From: Thiodiazotropha sp040506275
GTDB taxonomy: Bacteria; Pseudomonadota; Gammaproteobacteria; Chromatiales; Chromatiaceae
Assembly: GCA_040506275.1 (NCBI GenBank)
Contig: JBEVXD010000006.1
Coordinates: 124,001 to 188,000 of the forward strand
DNA: 64,000 bases
Direction of reading: 5' to 3'
The position numbers and the translations under genes were made by a program. Positions within the stretch are counted from its first letter, which is position 1, and every line of letters starts with the position of its first letter. Positions 8,134 to 18,900 of this stretch are shown one piece after another. The notes beneath the pieces are model-generated. The model saw only the letters and a list, made by a program, of their open reading frames with translations. It had not been told where the DNA came from and did not search any database.

Positions 8134-9840
8134 ATGCGTATTCTGTTTTTAACTCATGCCTTCAACAGCCTGACCCAGAGATTGTTTATAGAACTGGAAA
8201 CTCAGGGTCATCAGGTGTCGGTTGAGTTCGATATCAACGATGTGGTAGCACAAGAGGCAGTCTCGCTTTTCAATCCGGATTTGATTGTCGCACCTTTCCT
8301 GAAACGCGCCATTCCGGAATCGATCTGGGGTAGTCAGGTATGTCTTGTGGTGCATCCCGGTATTCCCGGTGATCGGGGCCCCTCATCCCTGGACTGGGCA
8401 ATTCTTCAGGGCCGTTCACGCTGGGGAGTAACTGTTCTGCAGGCTAATGGTGAAATGGATGGTGGCGATATCTGGGCCAGTTGTGAATTTGAAATGCGTC
8501 AGGGCAGTAAGGGTAGTCTCTATAGAAATGAAGTTACAGAGGCTGCTGTTCAATCTTTGTTGCTTGCAGTGGATCGTTACCAGGGTGGCGAATACAGGCC
8601 ACTACCCCAACATCACCTCGATCCTTCAACAAGCGGAGATTGGCAACCGCTGATGCACCAGACAGAGCGTCATATCGACTGGCACTCAGATACCACAGAT
8701 CAGGTTATCAAAAAGATCCATTCCGCTGACGGTATGCCAGGGGTAAAGCAGGAACTTTTTGGTCAGACATTCCATCTCTACGATGTCAAAACAGAGTCGA
8801 GGCTATCTGGTAAACCCGGTGAAGTCATTGCCAGAAGCGGTGCAGCTATCTGTATTGCTACGATTGATGGTGCTGTCTGGATCGGGCATCTCAAAGCCTC
8901 TCATGGAGAGCATCGTTTCAAACTGCCCGCTAGCCATTTGCTGATGGATGAGGTGTGTAATCTACCGGAAATCGAACCCGACCTGGAGACAGGCTACCGG
9001 GAGATTTGGTATGAAGAGGCTGACGGAGTCGGCTATCTCCACTTTCCATTCTATAACGGTGCCATGAGTACCAAACAGTGTCAGGGGTTACTCGAAGCTT
9101 ATCGTCATGCAAAGCAGTGTGATACCAAGGCGATTGTCCTTTTTGGCGGGCCGGACTACTGGTCGAACGGAATGCATCTCAACTGTATTGAAGCAGCAGA
9201 GAGTCCGGCAGATGCCTCCTGGGAAAACATCAATGCCATTGATGACCTGGCATTTGAAATCGTTACCACCGAAAGTCATTTGACGATAGCTGCACTGCAA
9301 GGCAACGCAGGTGCCGGTGGAGTTTTTCTGGCAAGAGCTGCTGATGAGGTATGGGCCAGAAAAGGTGTGATCCTGAATCCCCACTACAAGGATATGGGCA
9401 ATCTCTACGGCTCTGAATATTGGAGTTATCTGCTACCCCGCTATGTCGGAGATGAACATGCCGCAACCATCATCAGCAATCGTCTGCCGTTGGGCGTGCC
9501 TCAGGCGGCAGAGTTACAGTTGGTCGATCGAGTCATAGACCGCAGCAGTCAGTTATTTATTTCTCATGTCAAACGCCTTGCAGTGTCGATGATCGGCGCA
9601 CCGGCGTTTGCAAAGCGTCTACATTATAAGAATGCGCGCCGCAATGCGGATGAGCATCAAAAACCCCTGTCTAGATACAGGGAAGAGGAACTGGAACAGA
9701 TGAAACGTAATTTCTACGGCTTTGATCCAAGCTACCATATTGCTCGCTACAACTTTGTGCACAAGGTTGCCAAGTCCCGCACGCCACTGACGATCGCGCA
9801 ACATCGTCGTACCGACACAATCTGGAAGTATGCATCATGA
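8134..9840 (+). CDS. hoxX: Hydrogenase maturation protein HoxX (CO-ligand synthesis)
   Basis: A 568-residue two-domain protein. Residues ~1-270 resemble formyltransferases (MRILFLTHAFNSLTQRLF, HPGIPGDRGPSSLDWAI, MDGGDIWA) and residues ~290-540 resemble the crotonase/enoyl-CoA hydratase fold (LFGGPDYWSNGMHLN, LQGNAGAGGVFLARAADEVWARKGVILNP split by short gaps). In Aquifex and Ralstonia HoxX converts formyl-tetrahydrofolate via formyl-CoA to CO for the NiFe site, allowing assembly in air. ATG 8134 is preferred to GTG 8128. Its end overlaps hoxA (ATGA). Confidence 0.93.
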   Translation: MRILFLTHAFNSLTQRLFIELETQGHQVSVEFDINDVVAQEAVSLFNPDLIVAPFLKRAIPESIWGSQVCLVVHPGIPGDRGPSSLDWAILQGRSRWGVTVLQANGEMDGGDIWASCEFEMRQGSKGSLYRNEVTEAAVQSLLLAVDRYQGGEYRPLPQHHLDPSTSGDWQPLMHQTERHIDWHSDTTDQVIKKIHSADGMPGVKQELFGQTFHLYDVKTESRLSGKPGEVIARSGAAICIATIDGAVWIGHLKASHGEHRFKLPASHLLMDEVCNLPEIEPDLETGYREIWYEEADGVGYLHFPFYNGAMSTKQCQGLLEAYRHAKQCDTKAIVLFGGPDYWSNGMHLNCIEAAESPADASWENINAIDDLAFEIVTTESHLTIAALQGNAGAGGVFLARAADEVWARKGVILNPHYKDMGNLYGSEYWSYLLPRYVGDEHAATIISNRLPLGVPQAAELQLVDRVIDRSSQLFISHVKRLAVSMIGAPAFAKRLHYKNARRNADEHQKPLSRYREEELEQMKRNFYGFDPSYHIARYNFVHKVAKSRTPLTIAQHRRTDTIWKYAS

Positions 9841-11315
9841 GTGCCCGCCCTACAGTATTGATTGTGGACGATGAGGTACGCAGTTTGGAGACTCTGGAGA
9901 GAATCCTTGAGGACGACTTCGATATTCAAACTGCTCAGAATGTCGAACAGGCCAGACTGATCCTGCAGGGTAAATGGGTGCAGATCATTCTCTGTGATCA
10001 GCGTATGCCCGATATGACCGGCGTGGAGTTTCTAAAACAGGTTCGAGAACAATGGCCCGATGTGATTCGCATGATCATCTCTGGTTATACCGATTCAGAA
10101 GATATCATCAGTGCCGTAAATGAAGCGGGTATCTACCAATTCGTTACCAAACCCTGGCATCCGGATAGTCTGGTTTTACTGTTGAAGAATGCAGCGGAAC
10201 TGTTTGAGTTACAGCGTAAGAATGAAGTTCTTAGTGTTGAGTTGAAGATGTCCCCCAGTCGTCTGCAATCATTGATGGATAATAAAAGTCGGCGACTGCG
10301 GGAGGATTACAGCTGTGATGACCAGATAGTACGCAGCTCCCAAAGCTGCATGAATCAGGTCTGCGAGAAGATACGAAGAGTGTCACCTTATGACATCTCT
10401 GTGTTGCTGACCGGTGAGTCCGGAACAGGTAAGGAGTTGGCCGCCCGTGCGTTGCACTACAACAGCAACCGTTGGCAACAACCCTTTGTTGTGGAAAATT
10501 GTGGTGCACTACCCGATGAGCTGCTTGAGAGTGAATTGTTTGGATATAAACGAGGTGCCTTTACCGGTGCTGTTGAGGATCGGGCCGGACTGTTTGAGCG
10601 GGCCAATGGCGGCACTGTGTTTCTCGATGAAGTGGGGGAAGTCTCTCCTGCATTTCAGGTGAAGTTGCTGCGGGTGTTGCAAGAGGGTGAGATACGTCCC
10701 CTGGGATGCAGTCAGACTCGACAGGTTGATGTACGCATCATTGCAGCGACCAATCGGGATTTGGAGCAAGAGGTGAGAGAGGGGCGCTTTCGGGAAGATC
10801 TCTATTACCGGCTGGCCGCAGTGACTATACAACTGCCGGCACTGCGTGATCGTAAGATGGATATTCCATTGATCGCCAACAATATCCTTGAGGCCTCAAT
10901 CAAACAGTTGGGTAAACAGGTTGAGGGATTTACCACTGAAACTCTGGCTTGCATGCAAGCCTACCATTGGCCGGGTAATGTGAGGGAGTTGCAGAACGAG
11001 ATCCGGCATATGTTAGTGATGGGGGAGAGTGATTTGCTTGGCGCAGATCTACTCTCACCCAGAGTGTTGAGAGCCGCACCTGAAGAGGATGAAGCGGATA
11101 TGCTGATGATGGGTGAACTGCAAGGATCTCTCAAGGAGCGGGTTGAATCTTTGGAGGCTCGTATACTTAAAGAGTGCCTGATTCGAAATCGTTGGAATAA
11201 GAGCCAGGCAGCGAAAGAGATGGGACTCTCACGTGTTGGACTGCGTAACAAGCTGGAGCGATATGGACTGGAGAAGATCGAACAGCTTCGGGATGATGAA
11301 AATATGGTGGGTTAA
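9837..11315 (+). CDS. hoxA: Sigma-54-dependent hydrogenase response regulator HoxA/HupR
   Basis: A 492-residue NtrC-type regulator. The receiver domain covers residues ~1-120 with phospho-acceptor Asp54 (ILCDQRMPDMTG). The AAA+ domain runs from ~155 to 400 with Walker A GESGTGKE, the sigma-54 contact loop GAFTGA, and Walker B FLDEVGE. A Fis-type helix-turn-helix (NKSQAAKEMGLSRVGLRNKL) ends the protein. In HoxA/HupR systems the unphosphorylated form activates hydrogenase promoters while the kinase HoxJ/HupT inhibits in the absence of H2. It is encoded directly between hoxX and hoxJ. Confidence 0.94.
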   Translation: MSARPTVLIVDDEVRSLETLERILEDDFDIQTAQNVEQARLILQGKWVQIILCDQRMPDMTGVEFLKQVREQWPDVIRMIISGYTDSEDIISAVNEAGIYQFVTKPWHPDSLVLLLKNAAELFELQRKNEVLSVELKMSPSRLQSLMDNKSRRLREDYSCDDQIVRSSQSCMNQVCEKIRRVSPYDISVLLTGESGTGKELAARALHYNSNRWQQPFVVENCGALPDELLESELFGYKRGAFTGAVEDRAGLFERANGGTVFLDEVGEVSPAFQVKLLRVLQEGEIRPLGCSQTRQVDVRIIAATNRDLEQEVREGRFREDLYYRLAAVTIQLPALRDRKMDIPLIANNILEASIKQLGKQVEGFTTETLACMQAYHWPGNVRELQNEIRHMLVMGESDLLGADLLSPRVLRAAPEEDEADMLMMGELQGSLKERVESLEARILKECLIRNRWNKSQAAKEMGLSRVGLRNKLERYGLEKIEQLRDDENMVG

Positions 11316-11366
11316 CACCCCCCAGTAAGTTGATGTGTAATATCTCAACCTGCACGGGAAAAAATC

Positions 11367-11387
11367 GTAGGGTGCGGCCTGCCGCAA
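11367..11387. repeat. Dispersed palindrome (GTAGGGTGCGGC family)
   Basis: A copy of the GTAGGGTGCGGCCTGCCGCA element in the 190-base hoxA-hoxJ gap. I saw no clear sigma-54 promoter (GG-N10-GC) in this gap. Confidence 0.6.
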
Positions 11388-11505
11388 CGACTATCGGAGC
11401 ATGTACCATGACAAATAAATTTATCTCATTGAGTGGATACACCGCATGACGTTTGTAACTACACTCATTCGATTGTATTTGTTTGCCTGAAAACAAGGAG
11501 CAGTT

Positions 11506-12876
11506 ATGGCTGAAGCTAAATCCCATTCAACTACCAGCCTGATCGACAGGGTTGGCATCGAAACCTCACTGGAGTTTTCAGAGACCACTGAGAATGCCTG
11601 GATCGATGTGATTCAGAAGATGGATAAGGTTTATGCTGACCTGGTTCATTATCAAGTGGAGTTGGAGCAGAAGAACGCAGAGCTTGAAGAGACTCAACAG
11701 TTTATACGCAGTGTGCTTGAGTCGATGACAGAGATACTGATTGTATGTGATGTACAGGGACGTATCCTGCAAGTGAATCAGGCACTGGAGGATCTTACCG
11801 GGAAACCCGAAAGTGAGTGGCTGCAACGATCTTTTGTTGAGCTTTTCGGTTCTGAGTCGCAATCCCTTGTTGGCGGGTTTGCAGAAAAATTAGGCAGTGA
11901 TGCGATTGTTGATTGTGAAGTGAGCCTGCAAACCCTGGAAGGGGGCTCCATGCCACTGGCGATGAACTGTTCCTCCCGTTATGACGTTAAAGGACGTCTT
12001 ATGGGGATGGTGTTGATTGGCCGGCCCGTTGGAGAACTGCGCCGAGCCTATGAGAAGCTCAACAAGGCTCATGGCGATTTGAAACAGACTCAGGAGCAGT
12101 TGGTACATTCTGAAAAGATGGCTTCACTCGGTCGCCTGGTGGCCGGGGTCGCCCATGAGCTGAACAATCCAATCAGTGTTGTGTTTGGTAATATGCACGC
12201 CCTGAAACGTTATGCTGAAAGGATTAATGGCTATCTGTCGGAAGTGGGTGATCACCTACAACCTGAACTTCATCAAAAACTCCGTGAGAATCATCGCATC
12301 GATCGTATTGAATCGGACATGGGGCCATTGATCGAAGGCACTATGGAAGGTGCAGAACGGATCAGTAATATTGTACTCGACCTACGACGCTACTCCGGCG
12401 TGCAAAAAGAGCAGGCGGAATCCTTCGACCTGCATCAAGTGATTAATACTGCCATCCATTGGGTCGTGAAGGCAGCACGGGAGCAGCTGGAAGTTGAGTG
12501 TGACTTAAGAGGCGAATTACAAATTACCGGACGTCAGGGACAGGTTCACCAGATCCTCATCAATCTATTGCAGAATGCCATAGATGTCATGGAGGGCGAG
12601 CAGAAACCAAGACTGACGATTCGATGTGTTAAGGATAAAGAGAGTGCATTGGTCAGTGTTAAAGATGAAGGTACGGGTATCCCCAAGCAGGATCTGAAAA
12701 AGATATTTGACCCATTCTTTACCACTAAAGCAGTCGGCAAGGGAACAGGTCTTGGACTCTACATCAGCTATGGTTTGGCAAGAGATATGGGGGGGGATCT
12801 CATGGCAGGAAATCATCCCCAAGGCGGCGCCATCTTTACCCTTAAGTTACCACTGAATGGAGTGGATGATGGCTGA
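11506..12876 (+). CDS. hoxJ: H2-signalling histidine kinase HoxJ/HupT
   Basis: A 456-residue soluble kinase with no membrane segment. An N-terminal coiled coil (residues ~40-66) leads into a PAS domain (~65-175), then the H box VAGVAHELNNP with phospho-acceptor His217, the N box NLLQNAIDVM, and G boxes DEGTGIP and GKGTGLGLYIS. The PAS region in HoxJ/HupT binds the sensor hydrogenase. AAGGAGCAG precedes ATG 11506. The end overlaps hoxB, which fits the known kinase-sensor hydrogenase complex. Confidence 0.93.
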   Translation: MAEAKSHSTTSLIDRVGIETSLEFSETTENAWIDVIQKMDKVYADLVHYQVELEQKNAELEETQQFIRSVLESMTEILIVCDVQGRILQVNQALEDLTGKPESEWLQRSFVELFGSESQSLVGGFAEKLGSDAIVDCEVSLQTLEGGSMPLAMNCSSRYDVKGRLMGMVLIGRPVGELRRAYEKLNKAHGDLKQTQEQLVHSEKMASLGRLVAGVAHELNNPISVVFGNMHALKRYAERINGYLSEVGDHLQPELHQKLRENHRIDRIESDMGPLIEGTMEGAERISNIVLDLRRYSGVQKEQAESFDLHQVINTAIHWVVKAAREQLEVECDLRGELQITGRQGQVHQILINLLQNAIDVMEGEQKPRLTIRCVKDKESALVSVKDEGTGIPKQDLKKIFDPFFTTKAVGKGTGLGLYISYGLARDMGGDLMAGNHPQGGAIFTLKLPLNGVDDG

Positions 12877-13888
12877 TGCTGAACACCAGCCATTGAATCT
12901 GCTCTGGTTGCAATCCGGGGGATGCGGTGGCTGCACCCTGTCTCTGCTTTGTGCCGAGGCGCCCGATATTTTCACGACACTTGAGAGTGCTGGAATCAAT
13001 CTGCTTTGGCACCCCTCAATCAGTGAAGCTTCTGGTAGCGAACTAGTTGATCTGTTACAAACTATCCTCGATGGAGAGGTGCCTCTTGATCTACTCTGTC
13101 TTGAAGGCTCGGTAGTGTGTGGCCCAAATGGCAGTGGTAAATTTCATCGGCTGGCTGGTACCGGTCAACCGATGATGAATTGGATTGAAAAGCTTGCCCG
13201 GGTGGCGCGTCATGTCGTCGCTGTAGGTAGTTGTGCCGCCTATGGTGGCATCACTGCAGCCGGCACTAATCCCAGTGAATCCTGCGGTCTCCAGTACGAC
13301 GAGAGTATTGAAGGGGGCTTATTGGGTAAACAGTTCACCGACCAGGAAGGTCTGCCGGTTATCAATATTGCAGGTTGTCCGGTACATCCCAACTGGGTTA
13401 GCGAAACCCTGGTACAGATCGCTTTTGGTGAACTGAAGCATGAACACCTTGATCGCTGGGGTCGCCCCCGAAGCTATGCGGATCATCTGGTTCACCACGG
13501 TTGTCCTCGCAATGAGTACTATGAATATAAAGCCAGCGCTGAAAAGTCTTCTGACCTGGGCTGTATGATGGAGCACATGGGTTGTCTCGGCACCCAGGCT
13601 CATGCCGACTGCAATACACGATTGTGGAATGGTGAAGGTTCCTGTTTAAGGGGGGGGTATGCCTGTATCAACTGTACCGCACCAGGCTTTGAAGAGCCGG
13701 GTCATCCCTTTACCAAGACACCAAAAATTGCAGGCATACCGGTTGGGTTGCCGACAGATATGCCCAAGGCCTGGTTCGTTGCTCTGGCCTCACTGGCCAA
13801 AGCCGCTACCCCAAAACGTCTTAAAGAGAATGCTGTGGCAGACCATATTCGTGTAGCTCCGAGCCGCAAACTGGGTGACAAATCATGA
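12869..13888 (+). CDS. hoxB: Regulatory (H2-sensing) hydrogenase small subunit HoxB/HupU
   Basis: A small subunit of about 339 residues without a twin-arginine signal peptide, so it stays in the cytoplasm. It begins WLQSGGCGGCTLS, the proximal Fe-S cluster motif; further Cys appear in VGSCAAYGG, NIAGCPVHPNW and the C-terminal medial/distal cluster regions (HHGCPR, CMMEHMGCLG, CINCTAPGFE). Several in-frame ATG codons (12857, 12866, 12869) are possible. I used 12869, six bases after GGAG. It partners with hoxC, whose start overlaps the hoxB stop. Confidence 0.94.
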   Translation: MADAEHQPLNLLWLQSGGCGGCTLSLLCAEAPDIFTTLESAGINLLWHPSISEASGSELVDLLQTILDGEVPLDLLCLEGSVVCGPNGSGKFHRLAGTGQPMMNWIEKLARVARHVVAVGSCAAYGGITAAGTNPSESCGLQYDESIEGGLLGKQFTDQEGLPVINIAGCPVHPNWVSETLVQIAFGELKHEHLDRWGRPRSYADHLVHHGCPRNEYYEYKASAEKSSDLGCMMEHMGCLGTQAHADCNTRLWNGEGSCLRGGYACINCTAPGFEEPGHPFTKTPKIAGIPVGLPTDMPKAWFVALASLAKAATPKRLKENAVADHIRVAPSRKLGDKS

Positions 13889-15333
13889 GTCGACGCATTG
13901 TCGGGCCCTTCAATCGGGTGGAAGGGGATCTGGAAGTCGAGCTTGAGATCGAAAAAGAACAGGTCATCTCAGCACAGGTCTCCTCATCCCTCTATCGAGG
14001 TTTTGAACAGATCTTACAAGGTAAAGAGCCTGGTGATGCACTGGTATATACCCCAAGGATCTGCGGTATCTGTTCCGTATCCCAATCCGTTGCGGCCGCC
14101 CGCGCCCTGTCTGAATTGTCAGGGGTTGTCATGCCATCAAACGGCGATTTATCCATTAACCTGATTCTGGCGAATGAAAATGTGGCGGACCACCTGACCC
14201 ATTTCTACCTCTTTTTTATGCCCGATTTTGCCCGCGAGACCTACAGTAGTGAAGCCTGGTATCCCACCATTACAGAACGGTTCCGGGCGCAAACCGGCAC
14301 AGCTGCCCCTGAGATGCTGGCAGCTCGTGCCCAATTTATGCATCTGATGGGGTTGATGGCTGGCAAGTGGCCTCATAGTTTGGCGATACAGCCTGGTGGC
14401 GTCAGTCGCTCAATTGAGATGCAGGAGAAGGCGAGACTACAGACGATACTGTTCGGTTTCCGTCGTTTTCTTGAGACCAGGCTATTTGGTGACACTCTGG
14501 AGAGAATCGACTCCCTATGTTCCGCAGACGCACTCCAGGAGTGGATAGCCGGTCATCCGGTTGATCACAGCGATTTCAGACTGTTTCTTGAAGTGGCAAG
14601 CCAACTCAAATTGGATCAACTTGGAAGGGCCAGTGACCGCTTTATGAGTTATGGGGCTTATCAGTTGTATGGTAAGCACAGCTTTCGTCAAGGTGTCTGG
14701 GACGAGCAGGAGATGCCTCTCGATACCTCGCTGATTACCGAGGATATCAGCCACAGCTGGATGAAGTATCAGACTGCACCCAGGCATCCCTTCGATGGTA
14801 TTACTCTACCCGATGCGGATGTTCCAGAGGCTTATACCTGGTGTAAGGCTCCTAGGCTGGATGGCCGTGTTGTAGAGGTCGGTGCCTTGGCTCGTCAGCA
14901 AGTGGATGGTCATCCACTGATCAGGAACCTGGTCTCCCAAAGCGGCGGAAATGTGCGAAACCGAGTAATCGCCAGACTGTTGGAGATAGCACGGGTCGTG
15001 ATGTTGATGGAATCATGGGTCAGGGAGATCCAACCAAAAGAGCCTTTCTGTAATCACGCCAGCTTACCTCAGGAAGCCCAAGGGTCTGGCTTGGTGGAAG
15101 CTGCCCGAGGAAGTCTGGGTCACTGGATAAAGATCAGGCACGGACATATTCTTAATTACCAGATTGTCGCCCCAACTACCTGGAATTTTTCACCCCGTGA
15201 TGCGACTGGCCAACCCGGTGCCCTCGAGCTGGCTCTGCAGGGCGCTCGCCTCAGGGCAGGGGAGAGAGATCCTGTTTCAGTACAGCACATTGTCCGTTCA
15301 TTCGATCCTTGTATGGTTTGTACTGTTCATTAA
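13885..15333 (+). CDS. hoxC: Regulatory (H2-sensing) hydrogenase large subunit HoxC/HupV
   Basis: A 482-residue large subunit. The N-terminal nickel motif is RICGICSVSQ (Cys60, Cys63) and the C-terminal motif DPCMVCTVH (Cys476, Cys479) ends exactly at the His. There is therefore no cleavable C-terminal peptide, the hallmark of HoxC/HupV sensor hydrogenases, which mature without a protease such as HupD. It signals H2 to HoxJ and HoxA. It is the last gene of the hydrogenase locus in this window. Confidence 0.95.
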   Translation: MSRRIVGPFNRVEGDLEVELEIEKEQVISAQVSSSLYRGFEQILQGKEPGDALVYTPRICGICSVSQSVAAARALSELSGVVMPSNGDLSINLILANENVADHLTHFYLFFMPDFARETYSSEAWYPTITERFRAQTGTAAPEMLAARAQFMHLMGLMAGKWPHSLAIQPGGVSRSIEMQEKARLQTILFGFRRFLETRLFGDTLERIDSLCSADALQEWIAGHPVDHSDFRLFLEVASQLKLDQLGRASDRFMSYGAYQLYGKHSFRQGVWDEQEMPLDTSLITEDISHSWMKYQTAPRHPFDGITLPDADVPEAYTWCKAPRLDGRVVEVGALARQQVDGHPLIRNLVSQSGGNVRNRVIARLLEIARVVMLMESWVREIQPKEPFCNHASLPQEAQGSGLVEAARGSLGHWIKIRHGHILNYQIVAPTTWNFSPRDATGQPGALELALQGARLRAGERDPVSVQHIVRSFDPCMVCTVH

Positions 15334-15521
15334 CTACCGATATTGCTGAATTGATCATGGCATCAATTGAATAGTGCTTAATCCTACTTATAACTGGTTG
15401 GGAATAACTAGTGTAGTCTCCTGAATTTATTCATCACAATTAAATCTCTCGCAAAGAGGCAAAGGTAAAAAGTGATAATTGTTTATGATTAACATCACCC
15501 CCCAGTGAACAGATATCCCAT

Positions 15522-15551
15522 GTAGGTCGGATAAGCGGAGCGCCATCCGAC
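15522..15551. repeat. Dispersed GGATAAGCG-type palindrome
   Basis: A 30-base imperfect palindrome, GTCGGAT...ATCCGAC around an AAGCGGAGCGCC centre. Related copies are at 4672, 31716 and 57620. Confidence 0.7.
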
Positions 15552-15763
15552 ATTTCCAGGTAAATCCCGCAGCAGATTCGCAGATGGCACTCCGCTTCTT
15601 CGAGCTGTGATTCTGACTAGGAAAATAACCATAGATGTGTCAGTGACTTGGCTAAATAGACGTACTGATATCTATTATCTAGACTCAGTAGTATAGGGTT
15701 CATCAATTATCTAATTAGTTCAAGTCACTTATGTCTCACTAACTTCACTCAGTATTTCAGCAT

Positions 15764-15785
15764 GGTGCGGCAGGCAGCACCCTAT
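15764..15785. repeat. Dispersed palindrome (GTAGGGTGCGGC family, inverse)
   Basis: GGTGCGGCAGGCAGCACCCTA, the reverse complement form of the element at 5600, 11367 and 43024, with minor changes. Confidence 0.6.
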
Positions 15786-15969
15786 ATTTTTGTGCCCCGT
15801 ATATGACTTGCAGCTGGCGGCTTTTGGGACGCCCTCTTGAGGGAGACTGCAGGCGGAATAACAGAAGATTCAGGTAGCGGTTTTGCCTTTCCATACAGGG
15901 ACAACCTAGATAATTACCTGATGACTTTAAATCTGATAGATTACCGATTGATCTATTTTATCAGTATTT

Positions 15970-18900
15970 ATGGGATCACCATTCATGACCAGTAGTAAGA
16001 AATCTAAAAGTGGCACCCAGACCGCTTCCCGAAAAAAGAGGCAGTCGAGCAAGCCAAGCGGCGAGAAAATAACAGAAATTCATGAGGATATACCTGTTGT
16101 TGGCATCGCTGCGTCAGCTGGCGGGCTGAAGGCTTTCAAAGCGCTTCTTTCCCATCTGCCTACCAATACGGGATTAGGTTTTGTACTGATTCAGCATCTG
16201 GATCCCAACTACAAATCGATCCTTTCTGAAATACTCAGCAAGGATTGCCCCCTACCGGTTGAAGAGATCACCGACGGCATGATCATGTTACAGGATCATG
16301 TCTATGTCATTCCGCCTAACGAGCAATTGATCTTGCTGCATAACAGTCTCAATTTCCTGCCAAAAATTGATAATAAAAGACATTACAATCCTGCTGATGT
16401 TTTTTTTCAGAGTCTGGCGGAGGATCGGGGGTCTAATGCCGTCGGGGTTGTGCTATCGGGAACTGCATCTGATGGTACTTTGGGTTGCCGCGCTATCAAG
16501 GAGGCTGGCGGCATCACCTTTGCGCAGGATAGTGAGAGCGCGGAGTATGATGGTATGCCGAGTAATGCGGTGGCTGCCGGTTGTATCGATTTTGTTTTGA
16601 CTCCTGCAGAGATTGCCAGGGAGTTGGTGCGGATTGCTACTCATTCATCTCTACGCCCCGGCCATACTGTAGCTAAGGTTGAGGAGATTCTAGCTGCCAC
16701 ACCGGAGCAGTTGAATAAAATATTCATTTTACTCCGCGCTCGCACCGGTAACGACTTCTCCTACTATAAATCTACAACGCTTAAGCGACGTATAAACAGG
16801 CGGATGCTGCTACACAAAATCGATCGGGTTGCTCACTATATCGCACTATTACAGAAGGAGCCGCAAGAATTAGATGCTTTGTTCCAGGATATTTTGATTA
16901 ATGTAACCGCCTTTTTTCGTGATCCCTCGAGTTTCGAAGTATTAAAAACTATCGTCTTTCCAAAGCTGGTGGAAAACCGCCCCGCAGATGCATCAATACG
17001 GATCTGGGTGCCCGGATGCTCAACAGGTCAGGAAGCCTACTCGATTGCGATCGCGCTCATTGAGTATCTTGGTGATCGGGTCAGTAGCTATCCCATCCAG
17101 ATATTTGGCAGTGATATTGACGAAACTGCCATCGAACAAGCACGTAGTGGACTCTATCCTGAGATTATCGAGGATGAGATCTCACAAGTTCGCCTGAAAC
17201 GTTACTTCCACAAAGCCCCCGGTGGTTATCAGGTCAATAAGCAGATACGTGATATGTGTGTGTTTGCGGTACACAATGTGATTAAGGATCCGCCATTTTC
17301 ACGTCTCGACCTGATGAGTTGCAGAAACCTGCTGATATATCTGGGGAGTACCTTGCAGAAGAAAGTTTTACAGGTATTTCACTACGCGTTGCAGCCAGAT
17401 GGATTCCTGATGCTTGGTACTTCGGAAACCATCGGCAGTCAGGCTGATTTGTATGCCCTGAAAGATAAGAAGGCAAAGATATATCAGAAGAAATCCGTAG
17501 CCACACATCTCAACAATGATATTGTGTTCCGCACAAATCATAATCCGGTCTCTGTCGAGATACCTCTGGGTAATAAAGACAATGAAATAATCTACGATCT
17601 TGAAAGAGAAGCTGACCGGTTGCTGCTGAATACCTATGTTCCCCCCGGTATCATTGTCAACTCAAACCAAATTGTTGTCCGATTCTTCGGACGCACCTGG
17701 CCCTACATAGAGCCCTCAAATGGGGTTGCTTCCCTGAATCTATATAAAATCGCCCATCCAGATCTGATTGTCGAGTTGCGTGCCGCTATCCATAGCGTCA
17801 CCAAAGAGGGCGGCAATGTGCGTAAGGATAAGGTTCGTTTGAGAGTCGATGGTGAGACGCAGCGTGTGGATATCCAGGTATTGTCACTGGGTGGGGCTAT
17901 ACGGGGTGAGGATAATCTACTGGTGATGTTCGAGCCCAATCTCACAACCTCGAAAGAGCTGAGAACAGATGACGGGGCGGGAGAGGCGGACAGTGACTCT
18001 TTGGAAACCATTTCGACACGTAATGACGAACTGGAACGTGAAGTCATCACTACCAGGGAGTACATGCAGTCCATCGTGGAGGAACAGGAGGGCACCAACG
18101 AGGAGTTGCGCTCTGCGAATGAGGAGATTCAGTCCACCAACGAGGAGTTACAGAGCACCAACGAGGAGATGGAGACCGCAAAGGAGGAGTTGCAATCCGC
18201 CAATGAAGAGTTGTCCACAGTCAACGAGGAGTTGGAAAACCGCAATGAGGAGCTGGCCCGCACTAACGACGATCTCACTAATCTGCTGGCCAGTGTCAAT
18301 CTACCGATCCTGATGCTGGGATCCGATCTGCGTATACGCCAGTTTACCCAGGCAACAGAGAAGCTGCTTAACCTTATTGAGACGGATGTGGGCAGACCTA
18401 TCGGCAATATCAAACCAAATATCGAGATTACCAATCTGGAATCGGAGGTTCTTCAGGTGATCGATTCGATGATCACCAAGACAATGGAAATTCAGGATAA
18501 TCAGGGCCATTGGTACTCTGTGCGCATACGTCCCTATAAGACCCTGGATAATCGTATCGATGGCGCAGTGATTACTTTTATCGATATCAGTGCGGTAAAA
18601 GATATCGATAGAATTAAAAAATCTTTGGCCCGTGAAAGGCGTTTGGCTACTGTTGTCAGCAATTCGAATGACGCCATTATGGTTCAGGATCTGGATGGGA
18701 ATATTCAGGCCTGGAATCCTGCCGCCGAGGCCCTGTATGGCTATACTGAGAAGGAAGCTCTCAAACTGAATATCATGCAGATTGTCCCGGAAAGTGGACA
18801 GGAGACGCTAAAACAGATGTTAATGGACATTCGCGAGGGAAAAAGTGTCGAACCTTTGCAGTTAGAAAGAGTTACCAAAGAGGGAAACGTGCAGAGTATC

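Larger units (their letters stand above)
15334..15969. other. Intergenic region with two palindrome families
   Basis: No gene is supported in these ~640 bases. A GTAGGTCGGATAAGCGGAGC element (15522-15551) is followed about 35 bases later by a partly complementary segment (AGATGGCACTCCGCTT), so the pair could fold into a long hairpin. An inverse copy of the GTGCGGC family lies at 15764-15785. It separates the hydrogenase locus from the signalling genes. Confidence 0.7.

Noticed and set aside
11316..11505. Sigma-54 promoter in the hoxA-hoxJ gap
   Set aside because: No GG-N10-GC core was found; the gap mainly holds a dispersed palindrome.
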